Below are positions 8,453 through 17,842 of a stretch of 64,000 nt of DNA, in pieces. The position numbers and the translations under genes are program-made. A model generated the notes under the pieces. It was given only the letters and a program-made list of their open reading frames with translations. It ran no database searches and was not told where the DNA came from. The stretch is from Nostoc sp. FACHB-973. Lineage in GTDB: Bacteria > Cyanobacteriota > Cyanobacteriia > Cyanobacteriales > Nostocaceae. The stretch spans positions 1-64,000 of the forward strand of contig NZ_JACJSJ010000018.1 of assembly GCF_014698115.1 (NCBI RefSeq), given 5' to 3'. Positions within the stretch are counted from its first letter, which is position 1. Each line of letters opens with the position of its first letter.

Positions 8453-8899
8453 TCAATCAGATGGTAATGTCACAGTACAAAGCCAAAAATCTTCAATACT
8501 CTTGACAATTTGAAATAATTGGTTGAGGTTGCGGGATTTTGTGATATAGCAATTTACATGCAAATCGTAGCTGTGAAAAATATCATCTTCATTTTTTGAG
8601 GTTGTTAACACAACAACTGGAATACGTTTTAGTACTGGGTCGGCTTTAATTTCCGCCAGCACTTCTCGACCATCTTTTTTGGGCAAATTCAAATCCAGGA
8701 GGATGAGGTCAGGGCGGGGTGCATTGGCATATTCGCCTTCTTGGCGTAAATAAGCCATAGCATCTATGCCATCCCTGACAATCACTACCTCGTGTGGCAC
8801 CGAACTATTTTTCAATGCTTCTTGAATTAAGCGGATGTCGGCTTTATTGTCCTCGACTAAAAAGATGGTTTTGTGTTTTTCTTCCGTTTCTACGCTCAA
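8453..8899 (-). CDS. rcpA: Rcp1-like phytochrome response regulator
   Basis: A single receiver domain of about 148 residues. It has an acidic cluster (VEDN), phospho-acceptor Asp in [13 protein letters not shown], a Thr in VVVLTTS, and, at the usual Lys position, ITKS. I place the start at TTG 8899, because a strong GGAGG (8908-8912) lies eight bases before it and the resulting length matches Rcp1 proteins. A GTG at 8947 would add 16 residues without such a site. The gene begins 56 bases inside the end of the phytochrome gene, so the two are translationally coupled. It should receive phosphate from His538 of that kinase. Confidence 0.9.
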   Translation of the reverse strand: MSVETEEKHKTIFLVEDNKADIRLIQEALKNSSVPHEVVIVRDGIDAMAYLRQEGEYANAPRPDLILLDLNLPKKDGREVLAEIKADPVLKRIPVVVLTTSKNEDDIFHSYDLHVNCYITKSRNLNQLFQIVKSIEDFWLCTVTLPSD

Positions 8900-11150
8900 G
8901 TTCGCGTCCTCCGACTGGAATCGTAAAGTAGAAGGTTGCGCCTTCACCCAGTTCTGACTCTACCCAGATCCGTCCCCGATGGCATTCGACAATCTTCTTA
9001 CATATGGCTAAACCCATACCTGTACCAGTATATTCATCTCGTGTATGTAGTCGCTGAAAGATGACGAAAATGCGATCGCTAAATTTGGGGTCAATGCCAA
9101 TTCCGTTATCTCGCACTGAGAATAGCCATGCGTCCTCTATTCTTTCTGCTCCCACATGGATTTGTGGCGGCTGGTCACTGTGGAATTTAATGGCGTTACC
9201 GATGAGGTTCTGGAATAACTGCATCAGTTGGGTGCTGTCAGCCATGACTATTGGTAAGGGGTCGTGGGTAATGCTAGCGCCAGTTTCTTGAATGCGTTGA
9301 CGCAAATTGCCCAAAGCCCGATCTAAGGCTTTTTCGACCTCATTCATTTGAAATGCGATCGCTTGCATATCTACTTTCGAGTATGCCAACACATCATCAA
9401 TCAATGTCTGCATCAGGCTAACTCCCTGTACAGCATAGCTGATAAATTCCTGGGCATCTTCGTCAAGTTCTTCGGAATAGCGCATTTCTAACAATTGCAC
9501 GTAATTCACGACTTGATTGAGTGGTTCTTGCAAGTCATGGGAGGCGACGTAGGCAAACTTTTTCAATTCCGCATTGGAACGTTCTAAATCTTGCGCTAAC
9601 TGAGCAAGTTCATCGGCTTGACGCAGCACAATATTCACAATTGCTTTTCGCAATTCCAGTGCTGCTTTGATTTCTACTTCTTTCCAAGGTAAAGAAGTTA
9701 AGCGGACGGTTTCTTTCCACAGTTCAAATGATTTGCGCGGACACAGACGGACATTGCCTTCTGATTGACTGACTTCAAATGCTTTATTCGGATCGCCACC
9801 CCAATTTACAGTTTGAATTACTTCCGGTCGGAACCACAAAACATAATTGCGCTTGGCAATGGGAATAGCTAACAAACCGCTGGCGACATTTTTAAAACTT
9901 TCGGCATCTGGATAAATGTGTGGCAAAGAATCGGTGTAAAATACTTCTTCCTCAACGTTATTTTTGAGCCATTGAACTAAAAAATTCAATTCTTCTTCTT
10001 TGGGAGTTTCACCAACTATCGTGCAATTGCCGCCAAAACACACGGCTGCACCTTGAGCGCTGGCTAAATCTAGAAGATTTTGGGGGTTTTTAACTAAACC
10101 ATCAATAAAGTTTTCTTCTTGGGACATATATTCAATCAACAGTGATTGAATATGTGTCAAATTTATCCGATGATAGTAATCTTCTGTTTCTTCTCTAGCT
10201 GAAATTTCTGCGAATATTACTCGCCCTAAAAATTCGCAAGCCTTACGCAATTCGTAAGAAACATATTTCGGTGATTGATGATGACAAGCAATTAGTCCCC
10301 AGAGTTTTTGGTCTTTAATTAACGAAATAGTCAGCGAAGCCCCCACACCCATATTATGCAAATACTCCATATGACATGAAGCAGCACTTCTGAGAATAGA
10401 GTTAGTTAAATTAATTGGGCGATCGCTAATCGGATTATTTACCGGAAAAAGCTTTACTGCTTGAGAATAAGCATCGGGGATGATTCTGATGGAATTGGAA
10501 GCAAATAACTTTCTCGCTGGTTTGGGAATATCTGACTCTGGGTAATGTAGTCCTAAATATGGTTCTAAGCTTTCTAGTTTTTCTTCAGCAACAACACAAC
10601 CATGACCATCATCATCAAATTTATATAACATTACCCTATCGAATTCCGTTAGTTTCCGGACTTCTTTAACAATAATTTGACAAAAATCATGGAGACTTGC
10701 TGTTTTTTCGAGTTGATTAATGGAGGCTCTAGCTAGATGATAAAAACTTAAAAATGGGATATTTTCCTGAGTAATGGCAGGCTCTAATTCCAGAATTAGA
10801 AATCCTTCTAGATTGCGGTGAAAAACTGCATCAAATACTATGTAGTCATCACCTTTTTTTCTTACCCAAACTTTCGTCGGATTGATAAAATCCAGATTCT
10901 CCTCAGATAGTCCTTTTTTAATTCTTTCTATTTGGAACGAATCGAGTAAATCTTCTAATTTTTTTTGCAACATATTTTCGGGAGCAATTCCGAAAATATT
11001 TAACGTATTAGTGCTAACTTGTAATATTTTTAGCTCAGGCTCCTCCAACACCAACAGAACACCATGAGGCTGAATTTGACTAGAAGTATGAATCGGTGCT
11101 TCTTTCAAGCTAATTAAGTTAATACCTGGCAATTGTATGTTCATTTCCAC
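8844..11150 (-). CDS. cph1: Cph1-type cyanobacterial phytochrome (red/far-red sensor histidine kinase)
   Basis: 768 residues: PAS (about 15-125), GAF (140-320), PHY (330-510), HisKA and HATPase_c. Numbering falls exactly on Synechocystis Cph1. Asp207 lies in the DIP motif (SDIPKP), Cys259-His260 is the bilin-attachment site ([14 protein letters not shown]), His290 follows in LIACHH, the PHY tongue has PRKSF (471-475), and phospho-His538 lies in ASHDLQEP. The Cys means covalent phycocyanobilin is expected, unlike CphB/bacteriophytochrome types. The GTG at 11150 is preferred over ATG 11144, since GGAGG at 11160-11164 is nine bases before it. It is followed by an overlapping rcp gene. It should be cytoplasmic and dimeric. 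Confidence 0.96.
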   Translation of the reverse strand: MEMNIQLPGINLISLKEAPIHTSSQIQPHGVLLVLEEPELKILQVSTNTLNIFGIAPENMLQKKLEDLLDSFQIERIKKGLSEENLDFINPTKVWVRKKGDDYIVFDAVFHRNLEGFLILELEPAITQENIPFLSFYHLARASINQLEKTASLHDFCQIIVKEVRKLTEFDRVMLYKFDDDGHGCVVAEEKLESLEPYLGLHYPESDIPKPARKLFASNSIRIIPDAYSQAVKLFPVNNPISDRPINLTNSILRSAASCHMEYLHNMGVGASLTISLIKDQKLWGLIACHHQSPKYVSYELRKACEFLGRVIFAEISAREETEDYYHRINLTHIQSLLIEYMSQEENFIDGLVKNPQNLLDLASAQGAAVCFGGNCTIVGETPKEEELNFLVQWLKNNVEEEVFYTDSLPHIYPDAESFKNVASGLLAIPIAKRNYVLWFRPEVIQTVNWGGDPNKAFEVSQSEGNVRLCPRKSFELWKETVRLTSLPWKEVEIKAALELRKAIVNIVLRQADELAQLAQDLERSNAELKKFAYVASHDLQEPLNQVVNYVQLLEMRYSEELDEDAQEFISYAVQGVSLMQTLIDDVLAYSKVDMQAIAFQMNEVEKALDRALGNLRQRIQETGASITHDPLPIVMADSTQLMQLFQNLIGNAIKFHSDQPPQIHVGAERIEDAWLFSVRDNGIGIDPKFSDRIFVIFQRLHTRDEYTGTGMGLAICKKIVECHRGRIWVESELGEGATFYFTIPVGGRELERRNGRKTQNHLFSRGQ
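8908..8912 (-). promoter_or_regulatory. Ribosome binding site that decides the rcp start
   Basis: GGAGG on the minus strand, eight bases before TTG 8899 and inside the phytochrome coding sequence. Confidence 0.75.
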
Positions 11151-11665
11151 GACGACGATCCTCCTCTGTGGTTCGGGAGCATCAAAACTAGAGTATCTAT
11201 AATCAACGAAAATGATGAATGTAAAATATTTATAATTTTTAATTCATCATTTTTACTTAGTATCTAATTTCCCATGCCCTTACATTGCGTTTTGCAGCGT
11301 TTTTATGATCTGCTTGCGCTTTAAAAGTTTAACAGTGACAAAAGTTAGATACTGATAAGAAATATGAAAACTATGTGATTAAAAAAATCTATATATATGT
11401 AGCTATGTTAAGTATAAAAAAGGATAGCACTCTCCTGACCGAAGAAGCAGGGGAGCAGGGGGCAGGGGGCAGGGGAGGCAGGGGAGGCTGGCGTTGCAGG
11501 GGGGAGAGAAAAAAGCTTAACTGAACTGTATTGGGAGATGGGGGAGATGTAGCTTTAGCTTCTCTTTCAGAGACGCTAGCGCGAAACCGCAGGGTGGGAG
11601 ATGAAGGAGTGGGAAATAATTCTTTCTGAATTCTGAATTCTGAATTCTGAATTCTCATATACGAG
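11151..11665. other. Repeat-filled gap between PMT gene and phytochrome
   Basis: Holds the phytochrome upstream region (AT-rich, 11165-11400), G-rich imperfect repeats (GGGGGCAGG and GGAGGCA type, about 11450-11510) and a heptamer array of GAATTCT units at about 11627-11655. A long open frame on the minus strand here is composed of these repeats and is not a gene. Confidence 0.6.
11160..11164 (-). promoter_or_regulatory. Ribosome binding site for the phytochrome GTG start
   Basis: GGAGG on the minus strand, nine bases before GTG 11150. It favours this start over the ATG two codons later. Confidence 0.7.
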
Positions 11666-13249
11666 TTAAATCCAAGAATTGAACCACATCCGCAGTTTAT
11701 AACCGTCAGGGGAGAGAGGTAAACCTAAATAAACGGGCATCCAGAAAATAAAAGCAATTAAGATCATAAAACTGATGCTGACGCCTACCGCCCGGAGTTG
11801 TTGATAATAGCTGCGAAGACACTGATCGACAAACCAAGCGATCGCTAAAAATACAAATACCACTGCACACATATAATGGTAAATAAAAACGCACCTCGTC
11901 ACCTTTACCCAAGGTAATAAGTTAGCGGCATAATTTATAACTAAATACAAGGCAATCCAAGTATCAACGCTAAGAGTTGCAGGCACAGAAAAACGCTTTT
12001 CCTTTACCCAAGGAATCATGACTTGTGACACCAGCATCCCCATTAAAAATAACATGGCAGCCATACCAAACCACCACAAAAATGGATTACCCATTGCATG
12101 GACATCATAAACGACTTTTACCGCGTCAGAAGGCAAAGGCGGCCCCATAACCGGTAGGGGTTCGTTGATACTTCCAGCCGTTTGATAATAATATGCCATT
12201 GGTCGAGTCATCAAAGGCCATTTGTACCAAGCAGCACAATAAGGATGCACGTCTGAACTATTACCACCCAAATGCAAATGAAACTTCAAAATTTCCTGAT
12301 GTACTGCGATAAATCCATATCTTTTATCTAATTGAAGGTGAGGAATCCAGATAATACTATAGATAAAAGCTGGAATTATTCCTAGATAAAAGAACATCTG
12401 GAAAACATTAAGTTGAGTTAGGTTTTGTAATGGCGTTTGAGGTGAGGGAGGTAAGGGGGATGAGGGGGATGAGGGAGAATAAGTACTAACTCCTGATTCT
12501 CTACTTCCCTGCACCTCTGCTTCCCTGCTCATGCGCCCTAGACCTCTGCTTCCCTGCACCTCTGCTTCTCTCAATGATGGGGATATAGAAAGAAGTTTGG
12601 AGTTAGAAAAAGAATGAATTCCTTGAATTAACCATGCTGTTATCCAAATGAGATAAGCGCCGAAAAGAAACCATAAACCATTCCATTTAGTACCGACTGA
12701 GGCACCAAAATTAATGCCAGCAATAACCAACCAAAATGAACGACGTTGATTTTGGTTATCCAATGCTAGTAATAAAAACCACTGCCCTAATAGGCCAAAT
12801 ATGATAATATAAATATTGCTTAAGGCATAGCGAGATTCAACGAGAAATATGCCATCGCAAGCAGTGAAAAAACCTGCAAGTAAAGCAAAGCTACGACGAT
12901 AACTTAATTGATAAGCGATCGCAGCTACAACTACAGGAATAAATGAGCCAGTCAGGGCATTCAACCACCGATAAGTCCAAGGCGATCGCAATGAACCTGT
13001 CAGCCCATTTACGGTATCATGCCAAAAAGGAATGTGACTGCCAATCCAAATGCCGATACCAATCATATATTGACTCAGCGGCGGATGAGCATTAAAAAAT
13101 GGCGTATGCGTGAGATAATTGTTACCAAATTTGGCAAAATAAACTTCATCAAATACCAGGGTGTTGAATCGCTCCAGTCCCCAAAACCGTAAGGCAAGTG
13201 ACATCAGAAATACACCCACTATTCCAATTCGGAACCATTTTTTAGTCAT
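11666..13249 (-). CDS. PMT-family (GT39-like) membrane glycosyltransferase
   Basis: 527 residues, polytopic, with about ten hydrophobic segments. The first loop has the paired acidic residues of dolichyl-phosphate-mannose protein mannosyltransferases, Asp34-Glu35 (LVFDEVYFAKFG), and later WNGLWF and the HLGGNSSDVHPYC/WPL region typical of the family. It probably moves a sugar from a polyprenyl-phosphate donor onto secreted proteins. Residues about 222-272 are a Ser/Pro-rich stretch with a duplicated EAEVQGSR, encoded by repeat DNA inserted in frame, in a loop between membrane segments. The ATG directly abuts a heptamer array (ATGACAA units), so its 5' region is also repeat-derived. Confidence 0.88.
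   Translation of the reverse strand: MTKKWFRIGIVGVFLMSLALRFWGLERFNTLVFDEVYFAKFGNNYLTHTPFFNAHPPLSQYMIGIGIWIGSHIPFWHDTVNGLTGSLRSPWTYRWLNALTGSFIPVVVAAIAYQLSYRRSFALLAGFFTACDGIFLVESRYALSNIYIIIFGLLGQWFLLLALDNQNQRRSFWLVIAGINFGASVGTKWNGLWFLFGAYLIWITAWLIQGIHSFSNSKLLSISPSLREAEVQGSRGLGRMSREAEVQGSRESGVSTYSPSSPSSPLPPSPQTPLQNLTQLNVFQMFFYLGIIPAFIYSIIWIPHLQLDKRYGFIAVHQEILKFHLHLGGNSSDVHPYCAAWYKWPLMTRPMAYYYQTAGSINEPLPVMGPPLPSDAVKVVYDVHAMGNPFLWWFGMAAMLFLMGMLVSQVMIPWVKEKRFSVPATLSVDTWIALYLVINYAANLLPWVKVTRCVFIYHYMCAVVFVFLAIAWFVDQCLRSYYQQLRAVGVSISFMILIAFIFWMPVYLGLPLSPDGYKLRMWFNSWI
12434..12586. repeat. In-frame repeat insertion inside the PMT gene
   Basis: Contains two copies of a segment translating to EAEVQGSR on the minus strand, plus a GGGGATGAG-type repeat. 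It interrupts an otherwise family-like protein without breaking the frame. Confidence 0.75.
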
Positions 13250-13318
13250 TTGTCATTTGTCATTTGTCATTGGTCATTTGTCATGGGGCATGGGGCATTG
13301 GGCATTGGGCATTGGTTA
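13250..13318. repeat. STRR array of ATGACAA heptamers before the PMT start
   Basis: Minus-strand reading gives repeated ATGACAA with variants (ATGACCA), then GGGCATT-type units. The array runs straight into the ATGACTA that starts the PMT gene. Confidence 0.85.
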
Positions 13319-13342
13319 TTAATTCTTATCCCTTACTCCCTC

Positions 13343-13489
13343 ATATCATGTCCGCTTGATTACTTATAAAAACCTAAGAACCCCACCCCGCCAAAGCTGC
13401 GCTTTGTCTCCCCTCCCCGCTTGCGGGGAGGGGCTGGGGGTGGGGTGCAATGACTGTGAAAATCATAACTAATTATCCGGACTTGATAT
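13343..13489. mobile_element. Small inverted-repeat element, ATATCATGTCCG family, copy A
   Basis: About 147 bp with imperfect termini: the left end begins ATATCATGTCCGCTTGATTA and the right end, read in reverse complement, begins ATATCAAGTCCGGATAATTA. The interior is a G/C-rich hairpin (CCCCACCCCGC ... GGGGTGGGGT). No coding capacity. Related copies lie at 26719-26861 and 60354-60455. Confidence 0.75.
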
Positions 13490-14100
13490 CACTCCCTCAC
13501 TCCCTCATCTCCCTCATCTCCCTCATCCCCCCACTCCCCACTCCCCACTCCCCACTCCCTACCTTCAGATGCATTTTGTTCAAACAGCAGCAGTTCAATA
13601 CCGTAATATTTTTTTGTGCTACCTACTGGCTTCATACCCAGTCTTTGGGTAACACGGATTGAGGCATGATTTTCTGGGTTTACTACTGCATAAATTACTG
13701 GCAAATTCAACACATTAAATCCGTAGCTGAGGATACCTCGTGCTGCTTCGGTTGCATATCCTTTACCCCAAGATGCTCGCCGCAAGTGCCAGCCCACTTC
13801 ATAATCTTGAGTGGGTAAGCCGTCTTTGTCGGGCAATTGTTTGAGAAGGATAGTTCCGACAATTGTTGTGGCTTCCTTTTCGATAATTGCCCAAGATCCG
13901 GTACCATTATTGCGTCGTTGCGATCGCTCGATGTTTTCAATTAAACGCTGACGCTGTGACTCAATGCTTGTCACACGAGAACCATTACCAAGAAAATAGG
14001 TGACTTCGGGGTCACTATAAATAGCAAACGCTTGTTCGGCATCGCGTTCGGGTATCCAACTGCGAATTATTAAGCGATCGGTTTCTAACAGGTTTGTCAT
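13489..14100 (-). CDS. GNAT N-acetyltransferase, RimJ/RimL type, with repeat-derived tail
   Basis: 203 residues. It starts with the family signature TDRLIIRSWIPERDAEQAFAIYSDPEV. The acetyl-CoA loop is RRASWGKGYATEAARGIL (about 108-125) and the late NHASIRVTQRLGMK motif (about 143-156) is typical of RimJ/RimL. The substrate cannot be told; these enzymes acetylate protein N-termini, small molecules or antibiotics. The fold should end near residue 177. The last 25 residues (GSGEWGDEGDEGDEG type) come from STRR DNA at 13492-13562, and the TGA stop lies at the edge of the inverted-repeat element 13343-13489. The native stop was probably lost and replaced. Confidence 0.9.
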   Translation of the reverse strand: MTNLLETDRLIIRSWIPERDAEQAFAIYSDPEVTYFLGNGSRVTSIESQRQRLIENIERSQRRNNGTGSWAIIEKEATTIVGTILLKQLPDKDGLPTQDYEVGWHLRRASWGKGYATEAARGILSYGFNVLNLPVIYAVVNPENHASIRVTQRLGMKPVGSTKKYYGIELLLFEQNASEGREWGVGSGEWGDEGDEGDEGVRE

Positions 14101-14224
14101 CTTACCTTTGACTAAACAAAGTTGCTATTGTGCAAGATATTAGGATAATTATGCTTGAGAAGTCAAAAGCAATAGAGACAATTACACAAGCAGAATACTA
14201 TATTATTGCTGCTCATTGAATTGG

Positions 14225-14584
14225 TTATGCAACAGCAAATTCTGAATCTTTCCTGAGTTCCTCAGACCGGAATCCTAACACAATCCGATCCTTTGGTATA
14301 CCTGCCCTGACAAATTCTGTTGCAATTCCCTCTTCTGTACCATCACGTTGAATCCAAATTTTACCATCAATAATATCAACGTGAATCAGGCAGCCATGCA
14401 CGCGGCGAGTTGCAGTTGGAGAGAGTTCTGGCACTGGTTCTCGACCAACAATCATCACCAAATATCGATCCTGTTCTTTATCAAAAATAGTTTCATGCTG
14501 AATATTGCCATAAGAGTAAGGAATCTTGGTATGTTCGGTAAGAATGTTACAAATTAGCTGTCTGTATTGCTCTAGATTACCCAT
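14225..14584 (-). CDS. xisI: XisI family protein (fdxN element excision controlling factor)
   Basis: 119 residues over the whole length of the XisI family, with the typical start LEQYRQLICNILTEHTKIPYSYGNIQHETIFDKEQDRYLVM and the late GIPKDRIVLGFRSEELRK block. In Anabaena, XisI works with XisH and the recombinase XisF to excise the fdxN element from heterocyst DNA. Such pairs are also spread through cyanobacterial genomes away from fdxN. It overlaps xisH by 13 bases, so the two are co-translated. No recombinase or excision element border is in this window. The role of stand-alone pairs is not established. Confidence 0.92.
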   Translation of the reverse strand: MGNLEQYRQLICNILTEHTKIPYSYGNIQHETIFDKEQDRYLVMIVGREPVPELSPTATRRVHGCLIHVDIIDGKIWIQRDGTEEGIATEFVRAGIPKDRIVLGFRSEELRKDSEFAVA

Positions 14585-14991
14585 CGGACTATAACCTCCT
14601 GCTTTGGATTAAAAACGATCAGAGGAATTTTGTAGTCTTCCAATATAAGTTTACCAAGTGGCTCTTCCTCAAAAATGTCAGTAAAAATATCCTCATGAAC
14701 AGCAATATACAAAACTCTATCTGGATGATTACGAGTCATGACGGCAAGGTAAGTAAAATACTGACCAATTGCCTGTTCGAGGTCTGCCACTTCTGAGTCA
14801 CCGCTGAAGGTCTTAATTTCAACAGCAATCTTCTGGGTTCCTTTTTCTGCTATGAGTAATTTTTCAGCTCCCAAATCAACGTACAAATCTTTTTTACCCC
14901 ATTTCAGATGAAAAGAGTCGTCGGTAATTGTCCAGCCATCTTTAATTAAGGCATTCTTTAAGTTTTGGTGATAGCGGTCTCTAGCTGGCAT
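14572..14991 (-). CDS. xisH: XisH family endonuclease-like protein
   Basis: About 139 residues from ATG 14991 (MPARDRYHQNLKNALIKDGW), the conserved family start. A longer frame upstream would overlap ppsA and is not used. It resembles PD-(D/E)xK nucleases: an early Glu/Asp region (KKDLYVDLGAEK), a central VEIKTF (E-x-K) and a helix with a Gln (LEQAIGQYFTYL). Partner of XisI, with which it overlaps. The gene begins 13 bases after the stop of ppsA and on the same strand, so it may be read from the ppsA transcript. Function in this setting is unknown; a nuclease acting with a specificity or antidote partner is one possibility. Confidence 0.92.
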   Translation of the reverse strand: MPARDRYHQNLKNALIKDGWTITDDSFHLKWGKKDLYVDLGAEKLLIAEKGTQKIAVEIKTFSGDSEVADLEQAIGQYFTYLAVMTRNHPDRVLYIAVHEDIFTDIFEEEPLGKLILEDYKIPLIVFNPKQEVIVRWVI

Positions 14992-15004
14992 AAATTTACT
15001 CGAA

Positions 15005-17491
15005 TTACAAATTAGTATCAGTACCTTCGGCTTTTGCAACTTCTAACATTGTCTTTAATACGGAATCTGGATTTAAACTAATAGAATCAATTCCCTGTTC
15101 AACTAAAAACTGGGCAAATTCTGGGTAATCGCTCGGTGCTTGTCCACAAATGCCGATTTTGCGGCCGCATTTTTTCGCAGCTTGTATTGCCATTTTCACC
15201 ATTCGCTTCACACCTTCACTCCGTTCATCAAACAACCGCGCCACCAAGGCTGAATCTCTATCTAACCCCAATGTCAATTGAGTTAGGTCATTGGAACCAA
15301 TGGAAAAGCCATCAAACACCTCAGCAAATTCTTCAGCCATAATCACATTACTGGGCAATTCACACATCACATAAACCTGCAAGTCATTAACACCTTGCTT
15401 TAAACCATTTTTTGCCATTTCTGCTAACACTAACCGCCCTTCATCGGGAGTGCGACAAAAAGGGATCATTGGGATAACATTCGTCAAACCCATTTCTTCC
15501 CGTACCCGCTTCAGAGCTTGACATTCTAAAGCGAAAGCTTCTCTGTAACCTTCATCATAGTAACGCGCCGCCCCCCGCCAACCGAGCATGGGGTTTTCTT
15601 CTTCGGGTTCAAATTGTTGACCACCTAACAAATTTGCATATTCATTACTCTTAAAATCTGACGTTCGTACAATCACTGTTTTCGGATAAAATGCTGCGGC
15701 AATTCTGCCGATACCTTGGGCTAATTTATCCACAAAATATTGAGGTTTTTCGTCATAAAGTGTGGTGAGATTAGCAATTTTAGCTTTGACAAATTCATCT
15801 TTTAATAAATCATAATTAATCAATGCCATTGGATGAACTTGGATTTGGTTAGCAATAATAAATTCTGTCCGTGCTAAACCGACTCCATCGTTGGGAATTG
15901 CTGATAAACTCAATGCTTCTTGGGGATTACCCACATTCATTAAAATTTGCGTCCGGGTACGGGGTAAGTTTTCTAGAGGGACTTCTTCAACTTCAAAAGG
16001 TAATAAACCTGGGTAAACTTTTCCTTCTTCGCCTTCGGCACAAGAAATTGTGACTTCTTGACCAGTTTTCAAAATATCTGTAGCATTGCCACATCCAACG
16101 ATCGCAGGTACACCCAATTCTCGCGCAATGATTGCGGCGTGGCATGTCCTACCACCAGAATTGGTGACAATTGCACTGGCACGTTTCATAATTGGTTCCC
16201 AATCCGGGTCAGTTCTTTCTGTTACCAAAACTTCCCCTGGTTGGAACTGTTCGAGTTTCTGAACATCTAAAATTAGACGTACTTTCCCTTGACTAATTGC
16301 TTCCCCAATGGCGCGTCCTGTAACAATAGGAAGTAGGGATTGGGAAGATTTTTCCCCAGTCCCCAGTCCCCAATCCCCAGTCCCCAATAACAACCGATAA
16401 CTCCGCAGCACGTTTCCCTTCTTCTGCGATTGCACAGTTTCAGGACGCGCTTGGACAATAAAAAGTTGGTTAGTAATTCCATCTTTTGCCCACTCGATAT
16501 CCATTGGTGTGTAAATATCATGGACTTGGGAATAATGGTCTTCAATTAAACACGCCCAAGTTGCTAATTGTAAAATCTCTTCATCGCTGAGGGCGAATTT
16601 ACCTCTTTCCCTGAAAGGAACAGAGACATTTTTGGTAAATTTTGAACCGTCATCATAAATCATTTTCAGTTCTTTGCTGCCCAATTTTTTATCGATGATT
16701 GGGCGAAACCCGGCTTTTAAAGTTGGTTTAAAAACATAATATTCATCTGGATTTACTGACCCTTGGACAACGTTTTCACCTAAACCGTAGGCGGCTGTAA
16801 TTAGCGCCGCATCTTTAAAGCCGGTTTCTGTGTCAATGGAGAACATCACCCCAGAGGTTGCTAAATCAGAACGCACCATTTTTTGTACGCCAACGGCAAG
16901 GGCAATGCTAAAGTGATCGAATCCCTTGGTGTGACGGTAGGAAATGGCGCGGTCTGTAAATATGGAAGCAAAGCATTTATGACAAGCTGCTAAAACTCCT
17001 TCAGCACCGACAACATTCAGGTAAGTTTCCTGCTGTCCGGCAAAACTTGCATCGGGGAGGTCTTCGGCGGTAGCGCTAGAACGGACTGCAACATCTGTCT
17101 CTGCATTGTATCGATCGCAAAGACTTTGATAAGCTGCGGCGATCGCCTCTCGCAATTCTACAGGAAATGGGGTGTGGATTAATAGCGATCGCGCTTTTTT
17201 TCCCCGTTCTCGTAAATTTTTTACATCCTCAACATCCAAGTCAGCAAATAATTTGCGTAGCTTTGCTTCTAACCCCGCTGATTCGATGAAATAACGATAA
17301 GCATAAGCGGTGGTAGCAAATCCTGTAGGCACATTAATGCCCTTGGGTGTTAATTGTTGAATCATTTCACCTAGTGATGCATTTTTCCCACCGACTAAGG
17401 GAATATCATGAATACCAACTTCATCAAACCAAAGAATGAGCGATCGCTCTTTTGAAGATTGAGATAAAGTGCTTGTAGATACTATAGTCAT
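15005..17491 (-). CDS. ppsA: Phosphoenolpyruvate synthase
   Basis: 828 residues. It converts pyruvate and ATP to PEP, AMP and phosphate (gluconeogenic direction). The N-terminal nucleotide-binding domain has GGKNASLGEM and VRSSATAEDLPDASFAGQ. The swivelling phosphohistidine domain has GGRTCHAAIIARELG with catalytic His451. The C-terminal TIM barrel ends with the LTQLTLGLDRDS and GICGQAPSDYPEF motifs, the latter with the catalytic Cys. An odd stretch at residues about 368-386 (GTGDWGLGTGE) is encoded by STRR-like DNA at 16334-16390 and sits in the linker between the nucleotide domain and the swivelling domain. Start ATG 17491 has GAGG eight bases upstream. Confidence 0.97.
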   Translation of the reverse strand: MTIVSTSTLSQSSKERSLILWFDEVGIHDIPLVGGKNASLGEMIQQLTPKGINVPTGFATTAYAYRYFIESAGLEAKLRKLFADLDVEDVKNLRERGKKARSLLIHTPFPVELREAIAAAYQSLCDRYNAETDVAVRSSATAEDLPDASFAGQQETYLNVVGAEGVLAACHKCFASIFTDRAISYRHTKGFDHFSIALAVGVQKMVRSDLATSGVMFSIDTETGFKDAALITAAYGLGENVVQGSVNPDEYYVFKPTLKAGFRPIIDKKLGSKELKMIYDDGSKFTKNVSVPFRERGKFALSDEEILQLATWACLIEDHYSQVHDIYTPMDIEWAKDGITNQLFIVQARPETVQSQKKGNVLRSYRLLLGTGDWGLGTGEKSSQSLLPIVTGRAIGEAISQGKVRLILDVQKLEQFQPGEVLVTERTDPDWEPIMKRASAIVTNSGGRTCHAAIIARELGVPAIVGCGNATDILKTGQEVTISCAEGEEGKVYPGLLPFEVEEVPLENLPRTRTQILMNVGNPQEALSLSAIPNDGVGLARTEFIIANQIQVHPMALINYDLLKDEFVKAKIANLTTLYDEKPQYFVDKLAQGIGRIAAAFYPKTVIVRTSDFKSNEYANLLGGQQFEPEEENPMLGWRGAARYYDEGYREAFALECQALKRVREEMGLTNVIPMIPFCRTPDEGRLVLAEMAKNGLKQGVNDLQVYVMCELPSNVIMAEEFAEVFDGFSIGSNDLTQLTLGLDRDSALVARLFDERSEGVKRMVKMAIQAAKKCGRKIGICGQAPSDYPEFAQFLVEQGIDSISLNPDSVLKTMLEVAKAEGTDTNL
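16334..16390. repeat. In-frame STRR insertion inside ppsA
   Basis: Repeated CCCCAGT / CCCCAAT heptamer-like units (plus strand) that translate in the ppsA frame to GTGDWGLGTGE. Confidence 0.8.
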
Positions 17492-17842
17492 ATGTATTAC
17501 CTCTTAATTTGATGTGTTGAAAGTCCCTAATTATTACTATCTAATTTACCGCCAAAAATAAAATTGATAGGCTTTTAGTTTGATCCCACTCAAGTTTATT
17601 AAGAAACATAACACCAACAGGGTCTACTCGTCTTGAGAGGACTTTCGCTATTAGCGGTATATTTCTCATCTATGGCGGCTTTTTCGACTAGTAGTATTTT
17701 TCCCATATTTAATTGTAAATTTTGCAGCCAGTCCCGTCGAAGTGGCATGATTTGAGATTGTGCAATTAAATGCCCAGCTATAGTCCAAAAATAACAATTA
17801 TTCGAGATAATAGCTGTATCGCAATACCAGATACAATCCACA
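17492..17842. other. Divergent gap between ppsA and a small membrane-protein gene
   Basis: Presumably holds both promoters. No RNA gene, repeat or clear motif was recognised. An open frame antisense to the next gene looks spurious. Confidence 0.4.

Noticed and set aside
11389..11658. Open frame of 89 codons on the minus strand
   Set aside because: It is translated repeat DNA (GAATTCT heptamers and G/C-rich units) without family features.
14992..15039. Extended XisH start
   Set aside because: Would overlap the end of ppsA and precede the conserved family start MPARDRYHQ.
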